Shown here: piece after piece, positions 21,655-33,700 of the stretch
Position numbering within the stretch: position 1 is the first letter of the stretch
Layout: every line of letters starts with the position of its first letter
NCBI GenBank assembly: GCA_037954325.1
Contig: JBBMNZ010000027.1
Span: forward strand, 6,637,001-6,701,000
Source of the DNA: Fistularia commersonii
Lineage: Eukaryota > Chordata > Actinopteri > Syngnathiformes > Fistulariidae
DNA: 64,000 bases
Direction: 5' to 3'
Made by a program: the position numbers and the translations under genes
The notes under the pieces: generated by a model
The model's database searches: none
Told to the model about the DNA's origin: nothing
Seen by the model: the letters and a program-made list of their open reading frames with translations, nothing else

Positions 21655-23475
21655 AGAGCGCAGGGCAATGGGGTGGGGAGAGGGTCTAGGGGAGATGCCA
21701 GTTGCTACCAAGCAGGGTTATAGATTTGCAGCTATAGGCCTCATCCAACCTTAAAATGGGAAAACGCTTCTTCATCTGAACAGATTTAGGCCAGGGGACC
21801 CCCCCCCCCCCCCCAAACACCACCACCCAGTGATTGACGGGTTGAACAGTTGATCAGACTGATCAATGCATTACAATTCACTTCTAAAGCTTTGGAACAA
21901 AGTGTGTCTGCAACCTGTGACGCCCTTCATAACGAAAGCCATACATATCACATCTTAATGAACAGACTGATCAGTATTATTGATGCATTAGATTAGAGTT
22001 GAACACACGATGAAAAAAAATATCTGCAGCAAACACTTGTGCTGCACGTGATAGCGTATTTAAAGGATAAAGAGCTGTGAAATGGTATATTTAGATCGGT
22101 CGGGGTGATATAAATGCATCTTTGCAAAACGTTCAACGAATGTTTAACATTCAGGTATGGAATCAATCATCTCACATTCGACTAAATCTTCAAATCCACC
22201 CCAGGAGCATTCATTTCCCTCAGAATGTGCCGTCCTGCAGAGCACATGGCCCGCTATTCACACACATCTCTGACAGCCCGATTGCATAAATAAGGAAGCA
22301 CCGACCAAAGCATCCACCACCTGAAACCTTATCTGTCACCGGAGCAGCTGGATTAATTATAACTCGAATGCACACAAGCTATAGTGTTTTTGTGCATGTG
22401 TGTATTCCTGTAGGAGAGCGAGAAAGCCAGAATATGGTGTGCGTACATGCATGCACATGTGTGTCAGCAGGTGCTGCAGCATGAGAGGCCACAAGGAGAG
22501 AAAGAGGGGGTGCAGCGGAGGTTAAAATAAACCCAAAGGACATGAGGGATGGCAGAAAGAAGTGAAGAAAAGACAGAGATGCATGCAGGGAAGAAAATAG
22601 GCACGGCTTTGTTGAAAGCGTAAAGTTACAAGGACAAATATATTCATCATTGGACTCAGTTTTGTTTTTCTTTTAAATCACTGGTTGCAGATCTTGATCA
22701 CTGACCTCCTGGATCACTAGCTGTTGCTGCTTCATCAGGAGGATATGAAAATAAAATAAAACATCATGAATAACTGTCATATGATTGCATTTTTAGCCTC
22801 GACATTACGAAAAAATGTTAAGAACCTTTCATGCCCTTGATTCTTGTTGTAGTAGTCACATAGGTCCAAGACCTTCACACCCTGAGAAAACAGAATGAGG
22901 AGAGAATGAAGCCAATTGTGTCAAGTTGTCAGTAACAGCGGCCATCCCTGTTCTTCTCCACAGCATTTTACCATTGCTTGCTTGTGTGTGTCGATTCGGA
23001 CCTTCATCTATATTATCACAGTTATGATTATAATTGTTTCATATTTATCCTATTATGATTGTATCTGCTTATTTTATATATATATATTTATTTTCCTGAT
23101 ATTTATATATCTTACTGCTTGCACATTATCAACTACCATTATGACATTATTATCACCTTTCTGCCATGTGAATTGAAATGTTCACACTGTGGAATGATGA
23201 AAGGAATATTCTATTGTACTGCATTGCTAGTATTAGATTTTATTATTGGTGTCATTATCATTATTGTTTTTATTATTGGTGTCATTATCATTATTGTTTT
23301 TATTAGTAGTAGTATTTGTACAGATAAGTTTTAATATCATAATATTCATATATAATATCATAATATATGAAAATGGATCGAAGGAGGGAGGAGAAGCTTT
23401 TAAGAGGGACAAAAAAATGAGACAGTGGAAGGTAGCATGTGGAAGACTCCCAAATGTAGTGAGCGCATGAGTGAA

Positions 23476-23510
<35 letters not shown>

Positions 23511-26500
23511 CAGTGGGGTAGGGGGTGGAGGGTGGAAGGGGTCAGCAAGGCTGAGCTACTTTTATGTACTTGTTGTGAGCCATTTTGGATCAGAGGGCCT
23601 GTGAAACGCCTAAAATGTAAGTGGCCGGGCAGTTGTTGGGGGTGATTGGGAGAGAGGGAAGAGGAGCTCAGGGGGAGGAGAGAGGTCTGGGGGGAGGATG
23701 CTTCAGGGGGAGGAGCAGGGGGAGGTGAGAGGGCGTATGCAGCAGGTGGCCGAAAAATTGTGCTTGGCAGAAGATATGCAGCCGAGCCAGCTGAAGGAGT
23801 CTTGGGATATGGAGAGTATTTTTCGGTGCTTTGTGAAGCCGCGGTGAAGATGAGAGGAGCAAAGAGCGTGTTAGGCAGGGAATTCAAGGACAAGTGGAGG
23901 AAATAGGTGGTTTTTCACATTTAATTTGATTGGTTATTTCTCAAGTGTTATCTTTTTTTCTTCAACAAGAACATGGAGGCTGAGAATATTCGACAAAGCT
24001 TAAGAATTGCACAGATAGCGATGGAACCTCCATTACACTATAGCCTTTTTTAAAACTACAGCTTGGTTTAAAAATAACACATCTTGTTGAAGTTTTTTTA
24101 ATAGTTTTTTAAGTTGTTTGATCGATGAGGCCAATAATAGATGGAAGTATTCGTATTTTTCACTTTAGTAGATGTACTACTCTTTAAGAGTAACAATCTA
24201 AGTCCTGAGTTCAATACCTTGCATAAATGAAAGTATGTAAGTATGATCAGCACAATGTACTGAGATGAGCAAATGTAAGATAATATAATAGTGTTATTTA
24301 CTATTATATGATTTGATTGTTGATACTGCTGTATTAATGTGCGTGTGTACTTCACTGCTGTACATGTTAAAAGCCGAGGTCATTTTTAAGGAGTTCAAAT
24401 ACTGCTGGGTATTTTAATCTCAAAGATCCTCACAGCTCATTGATGGGAGTGCTTTTCTGGGTGAGGCCAAAAAACACAAACCGCTCGCAGCTTTGTAACG
24501 ATGCGTCTTCCTTTTCAGGAGATGGAGATCTCTCATCATATCAAGAAACAATTACTCTTTCGGTTTATCATAAACATGGTAAAACAAAACGTCGGGGGAT
24601 TCATGCTTTTCACAGGGAGAAGAAGATTGTGATGGCGTTGAGGAGGTAGTAGAAAGAACTGGAATACAGAAATTAGTATTAAATGCCGCACAGTAAATAC
24701 TGCATTTCTCCCAGGTACTGAATACCTGATGTATCACCACAGCTCGGAGTTTGGTTGTTAATTCCTCATGGCAAAAAAAGGTTTCATGACAGCAACGAAA
24801 GGGAACGAGTATAAACATAAGTCACATAAGTCAATCCTGCTGTCTCAACTGTGCTGTCTAGCGCTAACCTGGGAACTATTCTTTACTTAAAAAACCCTGA
24901 TTGGTATTTATTATCCTCCTCTTATGTATGTATAATCATATTTTCTTGGTACTTTATTGCAGGGGAAGGCACAGGTAGTATGTGAAGTATTTGAATGCAT
25001 TGATTTCATGCTATTACATGCAAATATTATCACACATCTCCCTTTCCAATTAAGTAAAACTATTGGTGTCCCACTGTTGAACCTCTGCTGAGTTCTGTGA
25101 ATGATCAGTTTGACTTTCAGCAGGACTATAGCTGCTTGGGAGAGAGCTGCGGTATTTTAGGTGTTTAAAGTGACGGAACTGATTACGACAGAGAGGATCT
25201 GACGCACATTTAACACAAGCATGGAAAAATAAAGTTTGAAAACGCCATTGGAAACGCAGGGGATCCGACAGGCTTTTGATGAGTCTCATTACAGAGACCG
25301 AGGATCTTAACCGGGGCCTGACAGCAGCTCTGCAAACCCAGCAGGAGTTTCCTACACAGTCGGCTCCTCTTACATAGCACAGAAACAGAATGACAGACCT
25401 TGGTGACGGTTGCTGTCTCATAATACATCACTTGATTTTTTTTTTTTTTTCTAATTAAGATTAGATCGATTTTTATTGATTTCTGAGGGAATGTTTGTTT
25501 TCTTCCAGCAGCAAGCAACACGACCTACCGGTGATACATAGAACAGTGCAAATAAAAAGGCAAAAATATATACAGGATAGAATAAATAAAGCAAAAATAT
25601 GCAACATTTTAAACTAAGAATTGGTGAAGTGAATTGAATGCATTAGGCTAAAAATGAATACTTTCCTTGGAGATGTGGTAACAGAACCAGTTATGAAAAG
25701 GCCTCAAATTGAACGTTCATTCTCTGGTATGCAGTGCCAGGTAAATTATGTTTTTCCTGTTTAAACTGAATCGAACAACTGAGGGACTTTTTGCCATTTG
25801 GGTAATTGGTGTGATGTGAAATTCACCCCTCCAATTTTGGAATGAATCTATCAATCACTATGACTTGTGATGCCCCCGTGACAAAGGTCAGACACCCATT
25901 TCCTTGAGTTCCTCAAATAGCACTGAGCGGATTCTGAGGAAAGTGAGAGGAGCCGCAGCACATGGAGGCAGAAATTAGAAACCCATGAAGGGCCAGAGCC
26001 AGCTGAGCAGGGGAGTAACTGCTGGCTTGGCGCTTAAAGTCTCCTTGCACTGAAAAATATACATTGTTTCTGAAGTGAGTGTCAGCCAACTGCCTATTTC
26101 ACACTTGTCTGCTTTGTGTGTTCAGTAACATTTTAAAGAGAGCTGTGGAGCAGAGAGAGTTGATGTTTAAAGACAGGGAGAAGATACTATTTGCAATGTG
26201 TTTTAGTTTTTTTTTGGGGGGGTGGTGGTGTTATATTTTAAATGCAGTTTAAACCCACTCATGCAATTTCAAACCACAATGATCAAATACTTCAATCAAA
26301 GTGGTTATTTTACAAAAAAGTCTCTTCTCTTGTGACAGAATTTGGTGTAATGTTACTCTCGTACTAATTATAAACCTGGATGTGATTCAGATAGGTTCAT
26401 TTACAGCTTATTAATCTCAATAAATTCAGAAGCTGTGACAGAAGCTTCTCCAAGAGAAATCAATATTTGCATTCTATTTGTGACAAGCTCACAACTCTCA

Positions 26501-26550
26501 TCACATCTACACAACAGCTGAACACACAGTACTCAAATCAGTACCAAGAA
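21655..26550. other. Gene-poor interval upstream of acta1
   Basis: No confident gene. It includes a C run near 21799-21814, a (TG)15 tract at 23479-23508, a 30-bp tandem duplication near 23239-23298 (TTATTATTGGTGTCATTATC core), a purine-rich block at 23640-23720 and poly-T at 25437-25450. A short exon-like segment on the minus strand at 22826-22881 is described under findings. Confidence 0.5.
23479..23508. repeat. (TG)15 microsatellite
   Basis: An uninterrupted GT/TG run of 30 bp. Confidence 0.95.
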
Positions 26551-29500
26551 GTTTTATTTTAGACCGATGAACTGAATGTTCGCTGATCCGCCTGTCTGGC
26601 TGCCGTCCAATTTAACTTAACAGCGCCACCCAGTGGCGACCGGGGGTACTACAACTACACGGTACTCAACCGTCAAGTACTATCTTTGAATTGTTTGCAA
26701 AATACCATGTTTGTCACACACACAATGCAAAACAGCTGGTAAAAGGGGTAGGACAGGTTCTATTTTGTACTTCCCGGAGTAGGTGATCAACTAAGAAAGA
26801 TGATGGAAGGAGATAGATACATTTCTTAATCATCTAAAACAAGTTAATAATTATGTTTCCAAATATAAGTCTAAAACTGAATTTCTGAAAGATTCCTCAG
26901 TGTAAAAGAAGTGCATACTCATCGTATTGATTGTAACACAAGCTATGCAATGGCAATTTGATTCACAGCAGTAAAGTGCAGTTTAAGTAATCGTGAAATG
27001 TTTGATCTATATTGACCTTGGCTTGTGTGTCAAAAGACTTACAAGACTCAATTTACTGACATAATGACAGAAATAATCCCTGCAAAACAAAGAGGGCATC
27101 AGGTGTTAAATCTTACATTACTGTACTATTGACTCTCATCTTACCTCACATCTTCCAGGCCTACACATGACTAATATAAAGAGTTCATTTCATGCAAAAG
27201 CTATGTGTAACTGCACTTAACAAAAGTACAAACTGAAGCCGCTGAAATTAAACAGAAAATGATGCAGCATAATTTGGACAATCACTTTCACACAAAACTG
27301 ATGTTAAGGTTGTGTTAAAATTGTGCTTAGCACAAAAACATGGGTAATAATTAACATTTATCCATTTTTAATTGTATTTATTTATCATTTTTACAAACCA
27401 AAAAAAACATAATTACAAATCATACCATTTGGGTATGTGATGAATAACTCAAACATTCAGTGATAATAACCAGCAGTGTTACAGAGAGCTGAAGCTAATT
27501 TCTTCTTTATAAGTATCTATAGTGTAGTTTACCTTTTTAATTTTCATGTTTGTCTGTGGAGGAAAGTCAACACCAATACTACTGGTGGTAAATATATATA
27601 TATATTTCCCATTGAAATGGAAGATGAAATGCCATAAAAAATGCGACTCAATTGTGTGCTCAGTTTTCAATTAAACATGATGCGACAAAAGAAGCAAGAC
27701 TTCACATACTAAAAAAGGTGCTTCAATTAATATATTAAGTAGAAACAAGAACAGATTCACTTCTGCCAATATATACTCTTATAAATCAATATATAAAACC
27801 TCAGACCAAAGTACATATTCATGTCCCTTTTTTAAAATATCATCCAGTCTCATTCCTTTCTGTTGAGTCACATCCTGTTTGAGGCTCCCAAGACTTAAAC
27901 AACTTAAAAATATACAAACATCATAGATTCAAGTTTACAAGTACCATCAAAATAAGAGCAATCCTCCGCATTTGCATTCACCATCATTTAAATCTGCAAA
28001 AGCTTGCAGGTTAATATATCCCAACAATCTTTATGTGGATTTATTGTATCAGATTTCTGTCAATTATTCTTAAAATTGTGTCATAAATGTTTACAATCTA
28101 ATTATATTTGCAATTTTTAAATATGTTGTCATGTATTTCCTTCCTTTTAAGCAAAGATTTCTAACATGTGAAAAAGTCATAGGTCAAAAAAGACGTAGGT
28201 GAATAACCATGCAGTTTTTCTTTTGATTTATTACATTTAACAATGTCAATGTTGACTGCTGCTATCCTGAGTTGTTTTTTTTACATGGAAAAAAAAAGTT
28301 CTTTGGGGTATTAAGAGAAATAAAACCAAAAGTTAAATCCATGATTTTGTTCTTCTCATTCTGGAGACCCTCAGAGCTCAGGGAACCTTGACTTCTAGCC
28401 GATAACCATAATATTTATTATCACTTGAAGACTCAGAGCTGTTTGAAAGAACTGATGATCAGGTCTACTTCCTGTAAACGACGATCAGATTATGGAGGCG
28501 CGGCTGTGTCACTTGCACTGCTGGTAAAACTAAATCTTGATTGTGGGTTTTGCTATTAATCCGTAAAACGTAGCTGGAATATTGAGAATGATTACTTAGG
28601 TTGCAGAAAAATAACATGGTGAAATAATTCAAGTCTTTGCTTGTGATTTAATGAAACTGACATTTTTAAAGAATCCAATGCCACATCTCCTAAGAGTTTG
28701 GCTTCTCTCAACTCACAGGTTTCAAAAGAGACATTGGAAATCAACAGTACAAGGACTGTCAGTTAAATCCTCGGCAAAAGCGATGCTAGAAAAATTATAT
28801 ATATTATATAGAGGCCCAGTACAAAATCTCACAGGTAAACCAATACCCGGTTATAATTCATTTTACCCCAAATCTATAGGAATACTTTTAATATCTGTGG
28901 CAGCTAAAATGTGTCAAGTCATCATAAATGTTTTTCATGATCCAAATAAATATATGTCCATGTGTGCAGAATGTCAGGAAAGGGTTTGACCCAGTTCACA
29001 CAGTGTAAATACCACAAATAGCTGCTTTGTGATTAAACTGACTCTGAAAGACTGTTCACATGGAATTCAAGTTTAAAAAAAATAATAAAAAAAAAATAAA
29101 TCAGTGAATACACAACACAAATAGAAAAATAGAAATACATTATTAGCAGTGCTGCACAGGACTGTTGTTTGGTTGATTCACGATAAACCAGTGTCCCCTC
29201 ACTTCCGTTCATACATTGATCATTCATATAAATAGCAGAATTAAACACACTCATGACCTCCCCCCAAAACAAAATATGGTGGTGACACACGCTAACCCAA
29301 CACTTGGTTTGGAAAAAAAAAGAACCCTTTAGAGTGGGTGACTGATTGTGCGGGGCTTCTTGTGGGGCAATAGTTCAGTGACAAGAAAAATATATGGTCA
29401 CTTTTTAAAGGTGCCCTTTCCACTTTAGGATCCTGAGTCTGCTTATCCTTCAATGTGAGAGGTGGGGAGTTGGCTGCATGGATATATGATGAGAGATGGA

Positions 29501-30710
29501 TACAACGGCAGAGGCAATGCTAAGCTAAGAAAGCATTTACTTCCAGGTATACACGGGACCCGAGGCTTCAATAGTGTGTGGAGACATAGATGGAAAAATT
29601 TCAAATTTAGAATAAAACTGATAACTATTTTGATTTTTTTTCTTAAAATCATCCTGGATTGAGCAACAAGTTCAGATGTGATAAAAATGTCATAGTATCA
29701 TTTGGACAATATATTTTTAAGCTATTAAAAAATTAGGCTAATTCATTTTTATTTTCCTCAACATTTAAAACCCCAAGAAAATTACATGTGTAAATTGGAC
29801 AGAAAGTATCTATGAGTGGACAGGAAAATACCTAAAAAGCTGCAGGAGTCCCTGAAAATGAGCGAAATATATTGATGTGAGAGGAAAACCATCACAATTA
29901 TAAATGCTACACAATATTAAAATCAGTAAGGTCAAGGTAAAAGCAGTTCCACTTTGACCCAACCACTTGTTGACACAGTAAGGTCATGGATCTCTAGCAC
30001 CTTCACTATGATGGGATCTGGACCTAAGACCGTTACCAGGTGCACCATGTAGCTTGGTGCGCTCAAATGGGAATTCTTCCTTTTTTTACAAATTCTGCAT
30101 TGATTAGGTTTTTGGCGGCTGATGTTTTGGTACGATGCAATTCTGTGGAGCAAAGTTTGTTTGCCCTGTGTGTGGGCACCAAAGGTGTTACTCCACAGGC
30201 TGGCTTATCAATCACACAGGTTCTCTTCCTGGGGGGTTTGGCTATCACAAAAGCTGCTTTCAGCGACTCAGCAAATTCAGTTCTGGTGGCCAGGTTTCAA
30301 CCAGGAGAAGGCAGTTGCTGCATATTTATACCACAACATATAGATATTTAATGCCGACACTTTGCACTAGAATGGCAAGATTACAACCTGAATCAGTCAA
30401 ATGGGACAAATTCTTCACATACACGTTTCAGCTGAAAATGTTGATCTTAAGAGGATGATCTGTCCTCCCACTGCAGGACCACAGTATTTTCTGCAATAAT
30501 GCACAAGTTTGCATGTCTGAGAGTTGGGAGGGGTTCACTTGATTTCCTTTTACTCCCTTTCAAAGCAGCTCTTCTGATCAATTCATACAGTTATGTCAGT
30601 AGTGAAAGGACACTTGCAGTATGAAGGAAAATCATAATCATTCTAGTATTATGGTCCTCCTGGAGAGCGCTATGTCAACTTTGAGTGTTTAACCTCCTTG
30701 CCGTGTTGTC
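26551..30710 (-). other. Region downstream of abcb10: possible long 3' UTR, otherwise empty
   Basis: AT-rich, with many minus-strand AATAAA or variant signals, so the abcb10 transcript end cannot be fixed. Near the left border (26621-26639) lies a CAGCGCCACCCAGTGGCGA element. Short ORFs in 28651-28989 and 30040-30458 show no recognised domain. Confidence 0.4.
26621..26639. promoter_or_regulatory. CTCF-like motif
   Basis: CAGCGCCACCCAGTGGCGA resembles the reverse complement of the vertebrate CTCF core (AGCGCCCCCTGGTGG). This is a motif match by eye only. Confidence 0.3.
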
Positions 30711-33700
30711 TCATTGCAGGGCCCGTTTCTGTTCCTCCTGTAAAAAGGCCTGTTTCTCCATCAATTTCCTGAACAGTCCCTGTCTGTTGTCCAGCAATTC
30801 TGCGTGCTGCCCACATTCTGCAACACGCCGCTGGTCCAGTACCGCAACGGCATTCGCATTCTGTATGGTTGAGAGACGATGGGCGATGATTATAACTGTC
30901 CTGCCTGTTGATTGGACAGGAAGGTAATTATTCGACTGGGAGATATAAAAGCATTCTGTATGACATTTATTTCAATAAAAAGAAATCCACCTTCCATCAG
31001 ACGCTCAAGAGCCTCCTGGACCAGAAACTCATTCTCAGCGTCCAAGGCACTGAGGAAAGATGGTTTGTCAAGGTTTCTTTCAACTTTATAACTGACAATG
31101 ACAATGCAGAAATTTAATGTGTTGCCTCTGCCTCCTTACCTAGTTGCCTCGTCTAGGAGCAGGATCTTGGGATTCTGAAGATCATAATCAAGACAAACAA
31201 ACCAAAAAAAAAAGAGATAGAGATGCTGGTGAAGCTTTAAGCTTGGGGTCTAATGCTCTAATTTCTAGGGCAGGTAATGCATGTCTTCACATTGATTTAA
31301 TCTAAAACACGTATGGTGCTTCATTACCTTCAGCAAAGCTCTGGCTATGGCTATTCTTTGCTTCTGACCACCTGAGAACCAAAACAACAGGGTCAGTGTT
31401 GGCACAAATACCACTTAAATATCTAAAAATGTGCAGCCTTTACACATCACGAGTGCTTTAAAGGTCTGAATAACATCTTTAAAATCTTCCCGTATAACAG
31501 CTTCACCAGTATCATACAGATGGGCATATTTTTACACACTACAGACTCTATGATTACAACATGACAATGCTGTATTACGGCACTATTAGTCAATTCTCGG
31601 TTGCATTGCCAACCCTGATACACACTATTGTGACACTGTATCCTCACCTGACAGCAGCACCCCTTTCTCCCCTACCAAAGTGTCAAAGCCCTTGGGAAAT
31701 GCTTGGATGAAATCATATGCATTGGCCACCCTGGCCGCCTTGTGGATATCCTCTGCTGTCACGGGTTCCGTTGCGCCGTATGCAATGTTGTCTCTGACAG
31801 AACAAGAGAACAGCACTGGTTCCTGGTAGAGGAGAGGAAAAAAGGAGAGGAGAGGAAAAAAGATGGAGTGTATGGTGGTAAAATCTTCATGTAAATGAAA
31901 GGTGTCAAGTGTGTTTTATGTACAGTAAATGTATGAAAAGGATTTTTACCTGGCTGACGGTTCCGATGTGATTTCTGAGCCAATAAGGATTCAAGTCCCT
32001 GATGTCATGGCCGTCGACAGTGATGATGCCTGGAAGAGAAAAATTACTTAGGGAAAGCATTCTAAGGGTGAGACTAGAGAAGACATGAAACAGGCCAGCT
32101 CTTACCGGTGTCACAGTCGTACAGCCTCAGCAGCAGGGAGACAAGGGTGGATTTTCCACACCCACTTGGTCCGACCACAGCCATGACGGTCCCAGCAGGG
32201 ACCAGCAGACTGAGATTCTGGAATATAGGCGCGTCCTTACGAGACGGGTAAGCAAAGGAGACATCCTGGAATTCCAGCCTACCCTTCAGCTGGTCTGGAG
32301 GAAGAACCAGGCCTTCTGGTGAGAAAAAGAGGGACAGAAAGATTTAGTATAATTTGTCCCAACAGTTTCCAAAATACAAAGTCCACATTATACAGAAGTA
32401 CTATAATTGTCATTAAGATTTACAACAAGTTTCTCTGTAAGACTAAAGTTGGTTTTCCTTGCATATTTATTAATAACTTGACTCAAAGCATTCTAAGTGC
32501 ATACAAAGAAGGCTCTTATCAGTAAATTATCTTGGGAAATCCAATCAAAATATATAGTGCTGCTTTATTGATTATCTTGACCAAACCATGAGATTTACAG
32601 ATGAGACTCAACCTACAATTACCATAACCTTACCACTCAAGGTAACATCAATGGAAACCAGTTTGGAGAGCATAAAAAGTCAAGTGGTAGCAATTTCATA
32701 ATTTTCAACCAGTAGGATAGACTTTAAGGCACATGCTTAGAGCAAGCACTGACCATCTAGAGGGAATTCAGGCTTCCTGTCCAGCAGCTCCCAAAGTCGG
32801 GCCCCGGCACCAAAACCTTTCATCAGCTCAGAGTAGAAGGAACTCAGGCCTACATGGAACCACAACCCAACCCAGGATTAACCTCACATATATGACATAC
32901 TGACAGCACAGCTAAAACACTCAGAAGTCTGCAGTGTGTGTGTGTGTGTGTGTGTTTGTGTGAATGTCGCACTACCTGCAATGCTGATGCCCACCCAGAA
33001 GGTGTACATCAGGAAGGACGAGAGCTCTCCCACCGTCATGTGTTGACAGGCCATCAGAATACCCCCTTTGTACAGCACTGACAAGATCATCATGTTACCG
33101 CTCAGACCAGTCTGAGACACACAGACACAGATACTTGACCAGTGAACATAAGCTGAATTACTGACTATGACACACACTCAAACACACATTCTAATAGAAA
33201 AAAAATCAAAACACAAAAGATAAAATGAATATCGTGGAGCATGATTCAGGATTCACGCAGCTTAAGGTGCGAGAGAGACTTCAATTCATTACAACTTAAA
33301 TATACGCTGAACTTAAAACTAGGAAGGGAGTGAAAAAATATGAATTTAAGTGTCTGAGTCAAACTGCAAATTAAAGTATTTTTGATTTCTGAAAAAGTAA
33401 ATAACCAAAATGCACCACATTTTCAAATGAAAACTGCAATTGAATGATATATTTGCACTGAATTGCGTATTCACATTTACAAATAAATGCTTGAAGTTTG
33501 TGATTCTTGATGTAGAAATGACTGAACTTCAATTAATTCTTCAAAAAATTACATAAGAGTAGCTTGGTAAGAGTAGAAAAGACAAGAGTTTTAATCTAAA
33601 TACGTGAAAAAACAAATGGCCTAAATGACATTTATGAATATCTGTTCCAAGTCCTTGTTTATAATGGCCATTTTCAGCATACAGATTGTGACTAGCGAGC

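Noticed and set aside
21323..21723. Overlapping ORFs upstream of acta1
   Set aside because: They lie in the G-rich promoter on both strands and are low in complexity. The TATA and CArG elements explain the region better.
23303..23893. A 196-codon open frame on the minus strand
   Set aside because: It runs through a (CA)n repeat and Pro/Ser-rich purine/pyrimidine-biased DNA. It has no domain and no splice context, and its openness is explained by composition.
25050..25521. ORFs of 103 and 123 codons on the minus strand
   Set aside because: Cysteine/serine-rich translations without a domain. Two different frames are open equally well, which suggests chance.
30040..30458. Overlapping ORFs downstream of abcb10
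   Set aside because: Frames exist on both strands with no motif and no splice sites. Probably 3' UTR sequence.
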